Assembly (NCBI GenBank): GCA_040218415.1
Contig: JAVJRN010000054.1
Span: 62,001 to 126,000, forward strand
Length of the DNA stretch: 64,000 bases
DNA from: JAVJRN01 sp040218415
GTDB taxonomy: Bacteria > Bacteroidota > Bacteroidia > Cytophagales > Cyclobacteriaceae
Reading direction: 5' to 3'
Positions 26,811 through 36,103 of this stretch are shown in pieces (position 1 is the first letter of the stretch; the number at the start of each line of letters is the position of its first letter). Both the position numbers and the translations under genes were made by a program. The notes beneath the pieces were generated by a model, which had not been told where the DNA came from, did not search any database, and saw only the letters and a program-made list of their open reading frames with translations.

Positions 26811-27467
26811 TTACTGCGTCTTTACAATAATATCGTTTTCAATGAGCAATGACTCAAACTTATCGATTGACTCTGTTTTCAATATTCCTTTGAAAATGAT
26901 GATGAGTGTACTGACGAGAATATCGACAGGTCTTAAATTGAGTTTAATGTGCTTCGGAATATTGACTTGATGATGCATCAATAAAAAACTCATCAAGGCA
27001 TCTCGATACAACAATCCTGTTGCTTGAATATGAACACTTTCTTTTAAGTCTCCATTTTTACTCGCTTGTTCTAGCAAACCAATAAATCGTTCAAATACAG
27101 CATGTTTTATATAAGCGTTCATTACGCTCTTAATTTCTGACCCATTCGTTTTTAAATCAGCCACTACCGCTGGGGTGATGTAGTAAAGCTGTGTTTTAAT
27201 CAGCTTTAAAATCATTATTAATTTTTCAGTAAAGCATATTTTATCGTTTTCCGCCAAACAACTTGCCTCTCGGTTCATCGTCACCGCCTTTTGCGCATAC
27301 ACTGTTTTGATGAGTTCTTCTTTTCCTGAAAAATATTTGTAAATGGTCTTTTTACTTATTCTCAACTCAGAAGCAATATCCTGAAGCTTGGTTTGATTGA
27401 TCCCCCTGTTACCAAAGCAAATCTCAGCCTGTCGCAATATCTCCTCACGTTTATTATTGTCTTCCAT
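26811..27467 (-). CDS. TetR/AcrR family transcriptional regulator
   Basis: 218 aa. The N-terminal TetR helix-turn-helix is clear at about residues 8-55 (REEILRQAEICFGNRGINQTKLQDIASELRISKKTIYKYFSGKEEL). The C-terminal ligand domain is unassigned. It lies 10 nt upstream of cca on the same strand and is divergent from ligA; its targets are unknown. Confidence 0.9.
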   Translation of the reverse strand: MEDNNKREEILRQAEICFGNRGINQTKLQDIASELRISKKTIYKYFSGKEELIKTVYAQKAVTMNREASCLAENDKICFTEKLIMILKLIKTQLYYITPAVVADLKTNGSEIKSVMNAYIKHAVFERFIGLLEQASKNGDLKESVHIQATGLLYRDALMSFLLMHHQVNIPKHIKLNLRPVDILVSTLIIIFKGILKTESIDKFESLLIENDIIVKTQ

Positions 27468-27572
27468 TTATTAATGCAAAATTATGATTATAATATCTTT
27501 TCTCCACCTATTTCCGTACCCTTCGACTTATTAGATTTGTCTTTTGTATAAGAATAAACAATCAGACAATCT

Positions 27573-29612
27573 GTGAGGGAAGAAATAATCAGGCTAACTA
27601 AGGAGTTGAATTATCACAATGATCTTTACTATAACAAAGACCAAAGTGAAATTTCAGATTTGGAGTTTGATCAGCTTCTGAAAAAACTGACCTTATTGGA
27701 GAAAGAGTTTCCAGAATTCAAACAACCTGACTCTCCTACGCACAGGGTTGGCGGCACCATAACCAAGTCATTTAATACGGTGGCTCACAAATACCCAATG
27801 CTATCTCTGGGAAACACTTACAATAAAGAAGATTTATTAGAGTTCGATCAAAGAGTTGAAAAAGGTTTAGGAACAAGTGACTATGAGTATTTCTGTGAGC
27901 TAAAGTTCGATGGAGTTGCTATCAGTCTCACGTATGAAAATGGTATTTTGCAAAGAGGAGTCACACGTGGTGATGGCGTAAAGGGAGATGACGTCACGAA
28001 TAATGTCAAAACGATAAAATCAATTCCTTTAAGGTTACAGTCAGACAAATTGTTAAGTTTTGAAACGCGCGGTGAGGTGTTTATGCCCAAAGATGTTTTT
28101 CAGAGAATCAATGAAGAAAGAGCGTCTAAGGAAGAAGCATTGCTTGCTAATCCACGAAACACTACCTCTGGCACATTAAAAATGCAAGATTCTTCCATCG
28201 TTGCAAGTAGAGATTTAGATTGTTTTCTGTATAGCCTGTTGGGAGAAGAGCCGGCCCAAGAATCGCATGAGGCATCTTTGAAGATGCTCGAAGAGCTTAA
28301 TTTCAATGTTTCTCCTACTTATCGAAAATGTCAAACGATTCAAGATGTCTTTCAATATATCGATGAATGGGAGCAAAAGCGAAAGGAGCTTCCTTTAGAA
28401 ACAGATGGCATTGTCATCAAAGTCAATAACAAACAGCAACAAGAAGAACTAGGCTTTACTGCAAAAAGTCCAAGATGGGCAATTTCTTATAAATATAAAG
28501 CACAAGCAGCCGAAACAGTATTGAACAATGTGACTTACCAAGTGGGACGCACAGGATCTATAACGCCAGTTGCAGAACTCGCTCCTGTGCTATTGGCAGG
28601 TACGAACGTAAAAAGAGCCTCCTTACACAATGCTAATGAGATCGAAAGACTGGACATCCGCATTGGCGACACAGTTTTTGTAGAGAAAGGCGGAGAAATC
28701 ATTCCAAAAATTACAGCTGTAAATTTTGACAAGAGAAAGCCAAACGCTATTCAAATAGAATATCTATCAAGTTGTCCAGAATGCGGTACGCAGTTGGTTA
28801 GAAAAGAAGGAGAAGCAAACCACTACTGCCCAAACACCAAGTCATGCCCTCCTCAAGTCCAAGGGAGGGTAGAACATTTTATCTCTAGGAATGCGATGGA
28901 TATCAACCATCTCGGACCAAGTACCATTAAAGGTCTATTCGATAAGAACATTATCAAAAACCTCTCGGATATATATACCCTGACTTTTGAGGATATCAAT
29001 AACTTAGAGTTCAACTTGCAAGATGAAGAAACGGGAGAGGTTAAAACACGATCAATAAGGGAAAAAAGTGCACAAAACATTATCAGTTCCATCGAAAGCT
29101 CAAAATCAAAGGCATTTCCACAATTACTTTTTGGCTTAGGCATAAGATATGTAGGCAAAACTGTAGCTGAAAAACTTGCAGAGCACTTTGGCTCAATAGA
29201 TAAGCTCATGCAGGCTTCACTTCCAGAAATCAATGCCGTTGATGAAATCGGAGAAAGAATTGCCGAAAGTGTGCTTGAACACTTCTCACTCGAAGAAAAT
29301 AGACAAATCATCTCAAATCTTAAAAATGCCGGTTTGAATCTTGAGATGGAAGCAAAAGAAACCTCGGATAGGGCACAAATATTTGCTGGTAAGCAGCTGG
29401 TAGTTAGTGGTGTTTTTGAAAATTTTGAACGAGACAATCTTAAGCTAATCATTAAGGAAATGGGCGGAAAAATAGGAAGTGGCATTACCTCAAAAACAGA
29501 TTTCCTCATTGCTGGCAGTAATATGGGGCCAGCTAAGCTTGAAAAGGCCACTAAGCTTAAAACGACTATCTTAACGGAGGAAGAATTTCAGAATATGATT
29601 AATCATGCTTAA
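27573..29612 (+). CDS. ligA: NAD-dependent DNA ligase LigA
   Basis: 679 aa, full length, begun at GTG; an in-frame TAA at 27555 leaves no earlier option. Adenylation domain with Lys111 in ELKFDGVA, OB fold, a four-Cys zinc site (CPECGTQL ... CPNTKSCPP), helix-hairpin-helix repeats (LFGLGIRYVGKTVAEKLAEHFGS) and a C-terminal BRCT domain (about 600-679). It joins nicks in replication and repair. A -7-like TAGATTTG lies at 27532-27539 without a clear -33. The last 8 nt overlap the DUF6913 gene. Confidence 0.98.
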   Translation: MREEIIRLTKELNYHNDLYYNKDQSEISDLEFDQLLKKLTLLEKEFPEFKQPDSPTHRVGGTITKSFNTVAHKYPMLSLGNTYNKEDLLEFDQRVEKGLGTSDYEYFCELKFDGVAISLTYENGILQRGVTRGDGVKGDDVTNNVKTIKSIPLRLQSDKLLSFETRGEVFMPKDVFQRINEERASKEEALLANPRNTTSGTLKMQDSSIVASRDLDCFLYSLLGEEPAQESHEASLKMLEELNFNVSPTYRKCQTIQDVFQYIDEWEQKRKELPLETDGIVIKVNNKQQQEELGFTAKSPRWAISYKYKAQAAETVLNNVTYQVGRTGSITPVAELAPVLLAGTNVKRASLHNANEIERLDIRIGDTVFVEKGGEIIPKITAVNFDKRKPNAIQIEYLSSCPECGTQLVRKEGEANHYCPNTKSCPPQVQGRVEHFISRNAMDINHLGPSTIKGLFDKNIIKNLSDIYTLTFEDINNLEFNLQDEETGEVKTRSIREKSAQNIISSIESSKSKAFPQLLFGLGIRYVGKTVAEKLAEHFGSIDKLMQASLPEINAVDEIGERIAESVLEHFSLEENRQIISNLKNAGLNLEMEAKETSDRAQIFAGKQLVVSGVFENFERDNLKLIIKEMGGKIGSGITSKTDFLIAGSNMGPAKLEKATKLKTTILTEEEFQNMINHA

Positions 29613-30111
29613 GACAAAAATCATATCGTTTAAATACCAGTTAGGATTGAAAAAAAACCTGTCTTCTAAGGCTTATAATTTCAAAAAAGCCCAGAATGTG
29701 GGAATATTATACAACACCAACCTATTTTTAACTTATCAGGTTAAAGAGCTGATCAAACTGTTGGAGGCTGATCATAAAAAGGTAACTTCCATTGGTTTTC
29801 ATACATTAGATAGAGGAAATGTCCCTCCATCCTCCATAGATATGGAGCAATTCAATTTTTTCGGATCACTCAAACCACATGACGATCTGGATATTTTTTT
29901 GGCAAAGCAATTTGATTTATGCATTTGCATAGACGAGTCAAACCATGTTGCTATCAACTATTTGTTGACTAGAACCAAGGCGCATTTTAAAGTTGGTATT
30001 TCTGATGAAGAGTACAACAAGAAGAAATTTGACTTAATCGTAAAATGCGGATCTGCCAACAAAAAGTTTTCTGAAATAATCAAGTATTTAAAAATAATAG
30101 AGTCTAAATGA
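29605..30111 (+). CDS. DUF6913-like protein
   Basis: 168 aa, soluble, basic N-terminus. I associate it with a Bacteroidota-only family (DUF6913) that usually lies next to dapA; the assignment is from memory and moderate. Visible features are the NVGILYNTNLF strand and the KQFDLCICIDESNHVAINYLLTRTKAHFKVGIS region, which looks like a Rossmann-type beta-alpha core without known catalytic motifs. It overlaps ligA by 8 bp and dapA by 4 bp (ATGA), so all three are translationally coupled. Confidence 0.6.
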   Translation: MLKTKIISFKYQLGLKKNLSSKAYNFKKAQNVGILYNTNLFLTYQVKELIKLLEADHKKVTSIGFHTLDRGNVPPSSIDMEQFNFFGSLKPHDDLDIFLAKQFDLCICIDESNHVAINYLLTRTKAHFKVGISDEEYNKKKFDLIVKCGSANKKFSEIIKYLKIIESK

Positions 30112-30974
30112 ATGACTTAATAGGAACTGGAGTTGCGTTAGTTACTCCTTTTAACGAAGATCGCTCCATTGATTACAGTGGCCTTCAAAGAATAATAGAA
30201 CATACAATTAGCGGTGGTGTTGACTACTTGGTTGTGATGGGAACAACCGGTGAATCCCCAACCATCTCTTGGAAAGAACAATTGGAAGCTCTGACCAAAA
30301 GCATTGAATTTGTTGATAATAGAAAACCCATCGTTTTCGGTCTCGGAGGAAATGACACTTATGCATTGTGCGAAAAAAGCCAAGAATTAAACGACTATCC
30401 AATAGCTGCTATTTTAAGCGCTTCACCTTATTACAATAAGCCAAGTCAAAAGGGATTGATAGCTCACTACGAGGCGCTAGCAGACAGTAGCTCCTTCCCT
30501 ATCTTACTATACAATGTACCTGCGCGTACCGGCTCAAATATGGAAGCAGATACTTCTATTGCTTTAAGTCAGCATGAAAACATTATTGGTTTGAAAGAAG
30601 CTTCTGGAGATATTTCACAATTTGAAAAAGTGAAAAAAAATGTGGATGATCAATTTTTGATGCTTTCTGGAGATGATTCTAATACACTCGAAACTATCAG
30701 AATGGGTGGACATGGAGTTATTTCAGTGGTTGCCAATCTAATTCCTAAGGAATTTAGTCAAATGGTTAAAAACGCTTTAGGTGGGCAATTTGACCTTGCT
30801 TCTTTGGAAAATAAAAAGTTAGAATTGATCTATCGCCTCTCTGTGATGGAAGGCAACCCTACTTCCATAAAAACAGGATTGATGAACTCGGGCTTCATCG
30901 AAAATTATATGAGATTACCGCTGACTGAGGGATCCGATGTGCTGAAAAAGGCGTTTGAAGAAGCTAGGGCATAA
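30108..30974 (+). CDS. dapA: 4-hydroxy-tetrahydrodipicolinate synthase
   Basis: 288 aa. Class I aldolase of the DapA family: Lys163 in GLKEASGD forms the Schiff base with pyruvate, Tyr135 in LLYNVPARTG and Thr46/Thr47 in GTTGES complete the proton relay, and Arg140 binds substrate. The first step of the lysine/diaminopimelate pathway for peptidoglycan. Final gene of ligA-DUF6913-dapA, closed by a terminator just after the stop. Confidence 0.96.
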   Translation: MNDLIGTGVALVTPFNEDRSIDYSGLQRIIEHTISGGVDYLVVMGTTGESPTISWKEQLEALTKSIEFVDNRKPIVFGLGGNDTYALCEKSQELNDYPIAAILSASPYYNKPSQKGLIAHYEALADSSSFPILLYNVPARTGSNMEADTSIALSQHENIIGLKEASGDISQFEKVKKNVDDQFLMLSGDDSNTLETIRMGGHGVISVVANLIPKEFSQMVKNALGGQFDLASLENKKLELIYRLSVMEGNPTSIKTGLMNSGFIENYMRLPLTEGSDVLKKAFEEARA

Positions 30975-30976
30975 AA

Positions 30977-31000
30977 AAAGGGATGTTAAAACATCCCTTT
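30977..31000. terminator. Intrinsic terminator after dapA
   Basis: Stem AAAGGGATGTT / AACATCCCTTT with a 2-nt AA loop, placed 2 nt after the dapA stop. The convergent histone-like gene ends at 31022, so it may serve both strands. Confidence 0.75.
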
Positions 31001-31021
31001 AAGATTTATTATGAATAAGGC

Positions 31022-31198
31022 TTAAGCCTCGTTTTTCATGTCTTGAACTTCAATTCTTATTTCTTGAGACAAGTTTTTAAGCTCTTGCATCCCTTTTCTT
31101 ACGCGGGTTCCTGCAGCTGAATTTCCTTTGTCATAAAATTTTTGGAAATCGCCTTCTAATGAAGTTAGTAATTCTTGAAGTTGTTCAAATCTTTTCAT
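31022..31198 (-). CDS. Histone H1-like small basic protein (Bacteroidota type)
   Basis: 58 aa, short but clear: MKRFEQLQELLTSLEGDFQK, then FYDKGNSAAGTRVRKGMQEL, ending EIRIEVQDMKNEA. The AAGTRVRK stretch matches the small 'histone H1-like' proteins found throughout Cytophagia and Flavobacteriia. It lacks the long Lys/Ala tail of true Hc1. A role in DNA or nucleoid binding is inferred from the family name only. It stands alone, facing dapA. Confidence 0.8.
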   Translation of the reverse strand: MKRFEQLQELLTSLEGDFQKFYDKGNSAAGTRVRKGMQELKNLSQEIRIEVQDMKNEA

Positions 31199-31299
31199 GT
31201 TGATATATCTTTAAGTTTATTGATATTCTTTTGTTGGCAATTTATAAAAATAACTGAAAAAACCACTATATAGGCTTAAAAAAGGCCTTATTTCTTTCC

Positions 31300-32550
31300 T
31301 CAATGAGTATAAGCGCCTTCTACCCCAGCCTGTTTGTACACTCCTGAATCCAACTTTTCTTTTACCGCTTCAAAGGCAACAATGGTTTCATCCACATCTG
31401 CAAGCGAGTGCGAAGCGGTTGGAATGATTCTTAAAATGATCGTCCCTTTTGGAACAACAGGATATACTACAACAGAGCAGAATATGCTATGCTCTAAACG
31501 CAAATCCTTAACAAGATTAACGGCCTCTAGGGTGTCTCCATTCATCATAACCGGCGTAACCGGTGATTGGGTCGTACCAATATTATAGCCTTTTTCCTTA
31601 AACCCATTTTGAATAGCGTTGACAATGACCCAAAGTTTCTCTTTATGTTCTGGCTGAGTTCTAAGTAGCTCAAGTCGCTTCAAGTTTCCAATGACCAATG
31701 GCATAGGTAATGACTTAGCAAAGATCTGGGAACGAACATTATATCTAAGGACATCAATAATATTAGCATCTCCAGCGATAAATGCCCCAATACTCGCCAT
31801 TGACTTGGCAAAAGTAGAAAAGTAAATATCGATTTGGTCTTGGACTCCTTGCTCTTCACCTGCCCCTGCGCCTGTTGCGCCCATAGTACCGAAACCATGC
31901 GCGTCATCTACAAGCAATCTGAAGTTAAACTTCTCTTTAAGTTTTACAATCTCCTTCAGGTTACCCATATTTCCAGACATCCCGAAAACACCTTCAGTAA
32001 TAACCAAAATACCTCCTCCTGACTCTTTAGTTAACCTTTCGGCTCTGACGAGTTGTCGTTCGAGGTTTTCTATATCGTTGTGTGGATAAACAAAGCGCTT
32101 GCCTAAGTGCATTCTTAAGCCATCTATGATACAAGCGTGTGCTTCAGCATCATAAACGATGACGTCCTTTCTGTCTACAAGCGCGTCTATCACAGACATA
32201 ATGCCTTGGTAGCCAAAATTCAACAGCATACCTGCTTCTTTTTGAACGAAAGATGCCAGCTCAGTTTCTAACTGCTCGTGGTATTTGGTATTACCTGTCA
32301 TCATTCTAGCGCCCATTGGATAGGCTAGTCCCCACTCAGCAGCTGCGTCAGCATCGGCTTTTCTCACCTCCGGATGATTTCCGAGCCCTAGATAATTATT
32401 TAAACTCCAAGTAAGTACCGTTTTTCCGTTAAACTGCATTCGAGGAGCTATTTCACCCTCCAGCTTAGGAAACATGTAAAAGTTGTTATCAAAATACGAG
32501 TACTGTCCTAGAGAACCTCTATTGCTCAGCAATTTTTCAAATAAATCCAT
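31300..32550 (-). CDS. Alpha-oxoamine synthase (KBL/BioF/serine palmitoyltransferase family)
   Basis: 416 aa PLP enzyme. Family residues are visible: NNYLGLGNHPEV, the DAEAHACI segment with the ring-stacking His138, VDDAHGFGTMG with Asp215 and His218, and the PLP-binding Lys249 in STFAKSMASIG. It condenses an amino acid with an acyl-CoA. In Bacteroidota a frequent product is 3-ketosphinganine from serine, for sphingolipids, but glycine C-acetyltransferase or 7-keto-8-aminopelargonate synthase fit the fold equally well. A strong promoter lies upstream. It is monocistronic. Confidence 0.85.
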   Translation of the reverse strand: MDLFEKLLSNRGSLGQYSYFDNNFYMFPKLEGEIAPRMQFNGKTVLTWSLNNYLGLGNHPEVRKADADAAAEWGLAYPMGARMMTGNTKYHEQLETELASFVQKEAGMLLNFGYQGIMSVIDALVDRKDVIVYDAEAHACIIDGLRMHLGKRFVYPHNDIENLERQLVRAERLTKESGGGILVITEGVFGMSGNMGNLKEIVKLKEKFNFRLLVDDAHGFGTMGATGAGAGEEQGVQDQIDIYFSTFAKSMASIGAFIAGDANIIDVLRYNVRSQIFAKSLPMPLVIGNLKRLELLRTQPEHKEKLWVIVNAIQNGFKEKGYNIGTTQSPVTPVMMNGDTLEAVNLVKDLRLEHSIFCSVVVYPVVPKGTIILRIIPTASHSLADVDETIVAFEAVKEKLDSGVYKQAGVEGAYTH

Positions 32551-32586
32551 TCGTTCTTATTAATTCCGCATTCTTTAAAAGGAATG

Positions 32587-32618
32587 CAAAACTAACATTT
32601 AATACATATTGCGACAAA
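32587..32618 (-). promoter_or_regulatory. Bacteroidota-type promoter of the alpha-oxoamine synthase gene
   Basis: On the minus strand: TTTG (32618-32615), exactly 20 nt, then TAGTTTTG (32594-32587), a perfect TAnnTTTG. Transcription would start near 32580, about 30 nt before the ATG at 32550. Confidence 0.75.
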
Positions 32619-32696
32619 GTTTGTATGTCCTATTTCCTGCTTGTAAAGAATGCGCCAATAAATTGTTAAGATTGCGTTTGAACAAGTCAAAAAAAT

Positions 32697-34187
32697 ATGC
32701 CCAAAATCAAAAAAATTCTAGTCGCTAACAGAGGAGAAATCGCTTTAAGAATCATGCGCTCAGCCAAAGAAATGGGCATTAAAACGGTAGCAGTTTACAG
32801 TGAACCAGATAAAACAGCCCTCCATGTCCGATATGCCGACCAAGCAGTGAATATTGGAGAGGCGGCCAGCTCCTCCTCCTACTTGGTTATCGATAAAATT
32901 ATTGATGCTTGCAAAAAGACCGGTGCGGATGCTATACATCCAGGATATGGTTTTCTATCCGAAAATGCAGGATTTGCCAAACGCGTAGAGGAAGAAGGTC
33001 TGATTTTCATTGGTCCTTCGGCGCACGCTATTGAAGTAATGGGTGATAAATTGACTTCCAAAAATGCGGTCAAAGCTTTTGATGTGCCGCTAGTTCCAGG
33101 AATGGAAGAGCCAATTAGTGATATAACTCAAGCGAAAAAAATTGCCCAAAAAATAGGTTATCCTATCATGATCAAGGCGAGCGCTGGTGGTGGTGGAAAA
33201 GGAATGAGGATAGTGGAAGATCCCAAAGACTTTGAAGCACAAATGGAAAGAGCAGTAAGTGAAGCAAAAAGCTCTTTTTCCGATGATTCGGTATTTATTG
33301 AAAAATTCATAGCCAATCCAAAGCATATTGAGGTTCAAATATTGGGAGACCAGCTTGGCAATATTCTATACATTTTTGAAAGAGAATGTAGCATTCAAAG
33401 AAGGAACCAAAAGGTCGTGGAGGAAGCTCCCTCACCGGTAGTTACCGAAGATATTAGAAGAAAACTTGGGGAGGCAGCTGTGAATGTTGCCAGATCTGTC
33501 AATTACTATGGTGCCGGCACAGTGGAATTCATTGCTGATGATCAACAAAATTTTTACTTTTTAGAGATGAATACGCGACTGCAGGTAGAGCATCCCGTAT
33601 CTGAAATGATTTCTGGATTAGACTTAGTAAAAGAGCAAATTAAGATTGCAGAAGGTCAGCCGCTGGCATTTAAACAGGAAGAGCTAAAAATAAACGGACA
33701 CAGCATCGAAGTAAGAGTATATGCGGAGGATCCTGAAAATAATTTTTTACCAGATACCGGCAGCTTAATCCAATATGTACGCCCTCAAGGGCCTGGTGTC
33801 CGTGTAGATGACGGTTATGAAGAAGGCATGGACATTCCGATATACTACGACCCAATGATCGCCAAACTCATTGTGCACGGAAAAGACAGAGAAGAAGCGA
33901 TTAGCAGAATGAAAAGAGCCATAGAGGAATACAAAATAGCGGGAATTAAAACGACATTACCTTTTTGCTCGTTCGTGATGGATCACCCGACATTTATTGA
34001 CGGTTCTTTTACCACAAAGTTTGTTGAAAAGTACTACGATCCAGAAAAATTGGCATCACCCTTAACAGCTTCAGACATGACAGTTGCAGCAATATTCGTC
34101 AGTGTCATGGAAAAGGAACAAACAATAAATTTCGGCACCAACAAGTCAAGCAAAGCATGGAAAAGAAGACTCAACGATGCTAATTAA
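32697..34187 (+). CDS. accC: Biotin carboxylase subunit of an acyl-CoA carboxylase
   Basis: 496 aa. Biotin carboxylase N-domain (KKILVANRGEIALRIMRSAKEMG), ATP-grasp with the ASAGGGGKGMRIV glycine loop, and the EMNTRLQVEHPVSEM motif of the active site. It carboxylates biotin on a carrier protein. No biotin carrier or carboxyltransferase gene is next to it; the C-terminal tail of about 40 residues beyond the usual 450 is not a biotinyl domain (no MKM). It could serve acetyl-CoA or another acyl-CoA carboxylase, its partners lying elsewhere. Confidence 0.92.
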   Translation: MPKIKKILVANRGEIALRIMRSAKEMGIKTVAVYSEPDKTALHVRYADQAVNIGEAASSSSYLVIDKIIDACKKTGADAIHPGYGFLSENAGFAKRVEEEGLIFIGPSAHAIEVMGDKLTSKNAVKAFDVPLVPGMEEPISDITQAKKIAQKIGYPIMIKASAGGGGKGMRIVEDPKDFEAQMERAVSEAKSSFSDDSVFIEKFIANPKHIEVQILGDQLGNILYIFERECSIQRRNQKVVEEAPSPVVTEDIRRKLGEAAVNVARSVNYYGAGTVEFIADDQQNFYFLEMNTRLQVEHPVSEMISGLDLVKEQIKIAEGQPLAFKQEELKINGHSIEVRVYAEDPENNFLPDTGSLIQYVRPQGPGVRVDDGYEEGMDIPIYYDPMIAKLIVHGKDREEAISRMKRAIEEYKIAGIKTTLPFCSFVMDHPTFIDGSFTTKFVEKYYDPEKLASPLTASDMTVAAIFVSVMEKEQTINFGTNKSSKAWKRRLNDAN

Positions 34188-34228
34188 AAAAGATTCATAG
34201 CCAATTATAACACCCTAATATTATTTTA

Positions 34229-35536
34229 ATGGCAGAGATTAAGCCTATTAGTGCATGGCGCTATAACCCTAAAAAAACGCCCAAAATTGATGATTTAGTT
34301 TCTCCTTTGTTTGATGTTGTATCAGAAAAACAGAGAAATAAGCTTTATGATCAACCTCTCAATAGCATACACTTATCGGTTCCTCGTGGTAATGGTGAAA
34401 TTAAAGATCTCGCGCGACGAACCTTAGCGCAATGGAAGCGAGAGGAGATTATCAAACAAGATTCCCTGCCTGGTATCTACGCCTACTACCAATTCTTCAC
34501 TCTGCCAGGTGTTTCGAAAGAATATTGTAGAAAAGGTTTTATATGTAATATCAGAATCGCTGATTGGGAGGAAAAAATCATATTAAGACATGAGAGTACC
34601 ATGCCTCATTCTGTCTCTGACAGGAAGGAAATCTTAAACGAAACACAGCTAAATATTAGTCCGACGCATGGGCTATATACTGACGAACAGCATATTCTTG
34701 AATCCTATTTGGATGAATGTATCAAAAAACCTCTTTATGAAGTAGAAGACTATCAAGGGGTAAGAGATGTTTTAGGTGTCATCCACGATGCGGATATTAT
34801 TGAATTATTCCTGAAGTTGATTAAAGACAAGCAAATAATTTTAGCCGATGGACATCATAGATATGAGGGTAGCCTTCAGTACCAAAAAGAACAATCAAAG
34901 GCAAATCCCGAACATACTGGCAGTGAAGGTTATAACTTTCATTTAATGTATCTGACCAATACAGAATCCGATGATCTTAGAATATTACCTACACATAGAC
35001 TCGTTAAAAATGTCACAGAACTTCATGAAGACTCTTTGATCTCACAACTTTCGGAAGATTTTATCATCAAAGAACTGGATAATGCTTACGATGTAAATGA
35101 GATAATTTTAGGTAAAAAATGGGCTTTTGGCCTTCTGATAAACAATAACGCTTATAAAATTCGACTAAAACCGGAAAAAATAGTGAACATTGATTGGAAC
35201 TTTCCTGAGCAAATTAAAGCACTTGACTTGACAGTCATGCACTATTTCATTTTTGAAAAAGTGTTAGGTATTAAAAGAAAAGAGCAAGTCAGTTCGAAAA
35301 ATATCTCGTTCCAAAGAAACTTCACAGAATGTTTAAGTGAAGTAAGAAATGGCGATGCGCAATTCGCATTAATTACAAAAGATATTTCTATCGAAACCGT
35401 CAAGCAAACTTGTTATAGCGGCTACACGCTACCACAAAAATCTACCTATTTTTATCCAAAAGTAATCTCAGGATTTTTATTCAGTTCAATAAACCAAAAT
35501 GAATTCTACTCCCCTTTTGATTCTCGGTTCCAATAG
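34229..35536 (+). CDS. DUF1015 family protein
   Basis: 435 aa. DUF1015 signatures: IKPISAWRYNP at the start, SPLFDVVSEKQR, and ILADGHHRYEGSLQY near the middle (residues about 208-222), the most conserved motif of the family. Function is unknown; in many genomes it neighbours serine or pyridoxal metabolism genes. The last 38 nt overlap maf. Confidence 0.8.
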   Translation: MAEIKPISAWRYNPKKTPKIDDLVSPLFDVVSEKQRNKLYDQPLNSIHLSVPRGNGEIKDLARRTLAQWKREEIIKQDSLPGIYAYYQFFTLPGVSKEYCRKGFICNIRIADWEEKIILRHESTMPHSVSDRKEILNETQLNISPTHGLYTDEQHILESYLDECIKKPLYEVEDYQGVRDVLGVIHDADIIELFLKLIKDKQIILADGHHRYEGSLQYQKEQSKANPEHTGSEGYNFHLMYLTNTESDDLRILPTHRLVKNVTELHEDSLISQLSEDFIIKELDNAYDVNEIILGKKWAFGLLINNNAYKIRLKPEKIVNIDWNFPEQIKALDLTVMHYFIFEKVLGIKRKEQVSSKNISFQRNFTECLSEVRNGDAQFALITKDISIETVKQTCYSGYTLPQKSTYFYPKVISGFLFSSINQNEFYSPFDSRFQ

Positions 35537-36083
35537 TCCTCGCAGAAAAGAAATTCTGAAAGAAGCAGGCTATCATTTTTCAACCTTGTCATTGGATATT
35601 GATGAAAGCTATCCAGATTCATTACCGAAAAAAAGTATTGCGCTACATCTAGCCGAGTTAAAAAATACTGCCTATCGGCAATCACTTGTAGATGAGGTGT
35701 TAATAACCGCAGATACCACGGTAATTATCAACGATGAATCTCTGGAAAAAGCACAAAACACTGAGCAAGCAGTGGAAATGTTAGAGAAACTCTCAGGTAA
35801 TTTTCATGAGGTTATTACGGGTTATTGTATCAGTAATGGTCAAAAAACATGTTCCAACTTCGTAACAACCACTGTACATTTCAAGAAACTAAGCCGCCAA
35901 GAAATCGATCATTATATCGAGGTATTCAAACCTTTTGACAAAGCCGGAGCTTACGGCATTCAAGAATGGATAGGAATGATTGGCATCTCAAAAATTGAAG
36001 GGTCTTATTTCAATGTGGTTGGATTACCAATCTTTGAAATATCCGAAGATTTAAAGAAATTCGGAATAGACCCTTACTTTTGA
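35499..36083 (+). CDS. maf: Maf family nucleotide pyrophosphatase
   Basis: 194 aa. Diagnostic segments: LILGSNSPRRKEILKEAGY at the N-terminus, ITADTTVII with the catalytic Asp, and FDKAGAYGIQEW near residue 145. Maf proteins hydrolyse dTTP/UTP or modified nucleotides to monophosphates, guarding the pool. The ATG lies 38 nt inside the DUF1015 gene, so translation is probably coupled. Its end faces the HlyD gene across 20 nt. Confidence 0.9.
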   Translation: MNSTPLLILGSNSPRRKEILKEAGYHFSTLSLDIDESYPDSLPKKSIALHLAELKNTAYRQSLVDEVLITADTTVIINDESLEKAQNTEQAVEMLEKLSGNFHEVITGYCISNGQKTCSNFVTTTVHFKKLSRQEIDHYIEVFKPFDKAGAYGIQEWIGMIGISKIEGSYFNVVGLPIFEISEDLKKFGIDPYF

Positions 36084-36103
36084 TTTAATAGAACGAAACT
36101 CTC

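Noticed and set aside
28853..29551. A 232-codon open frame on the minus strand
   Set aside because: It is antisense to the C-terminal half of ligA, whose zinc, HhH and BRCT motifs are clear. The antisense product is Ser/Leu-rich without domains, as expected of a shadow frame.
32697..34187. Calling the biotin carboxylase a fused acyl-CoA carboxylase alpha chain
   Set aside because: The C-terminal extension is only about 40 residues and has no MKM biotin site.
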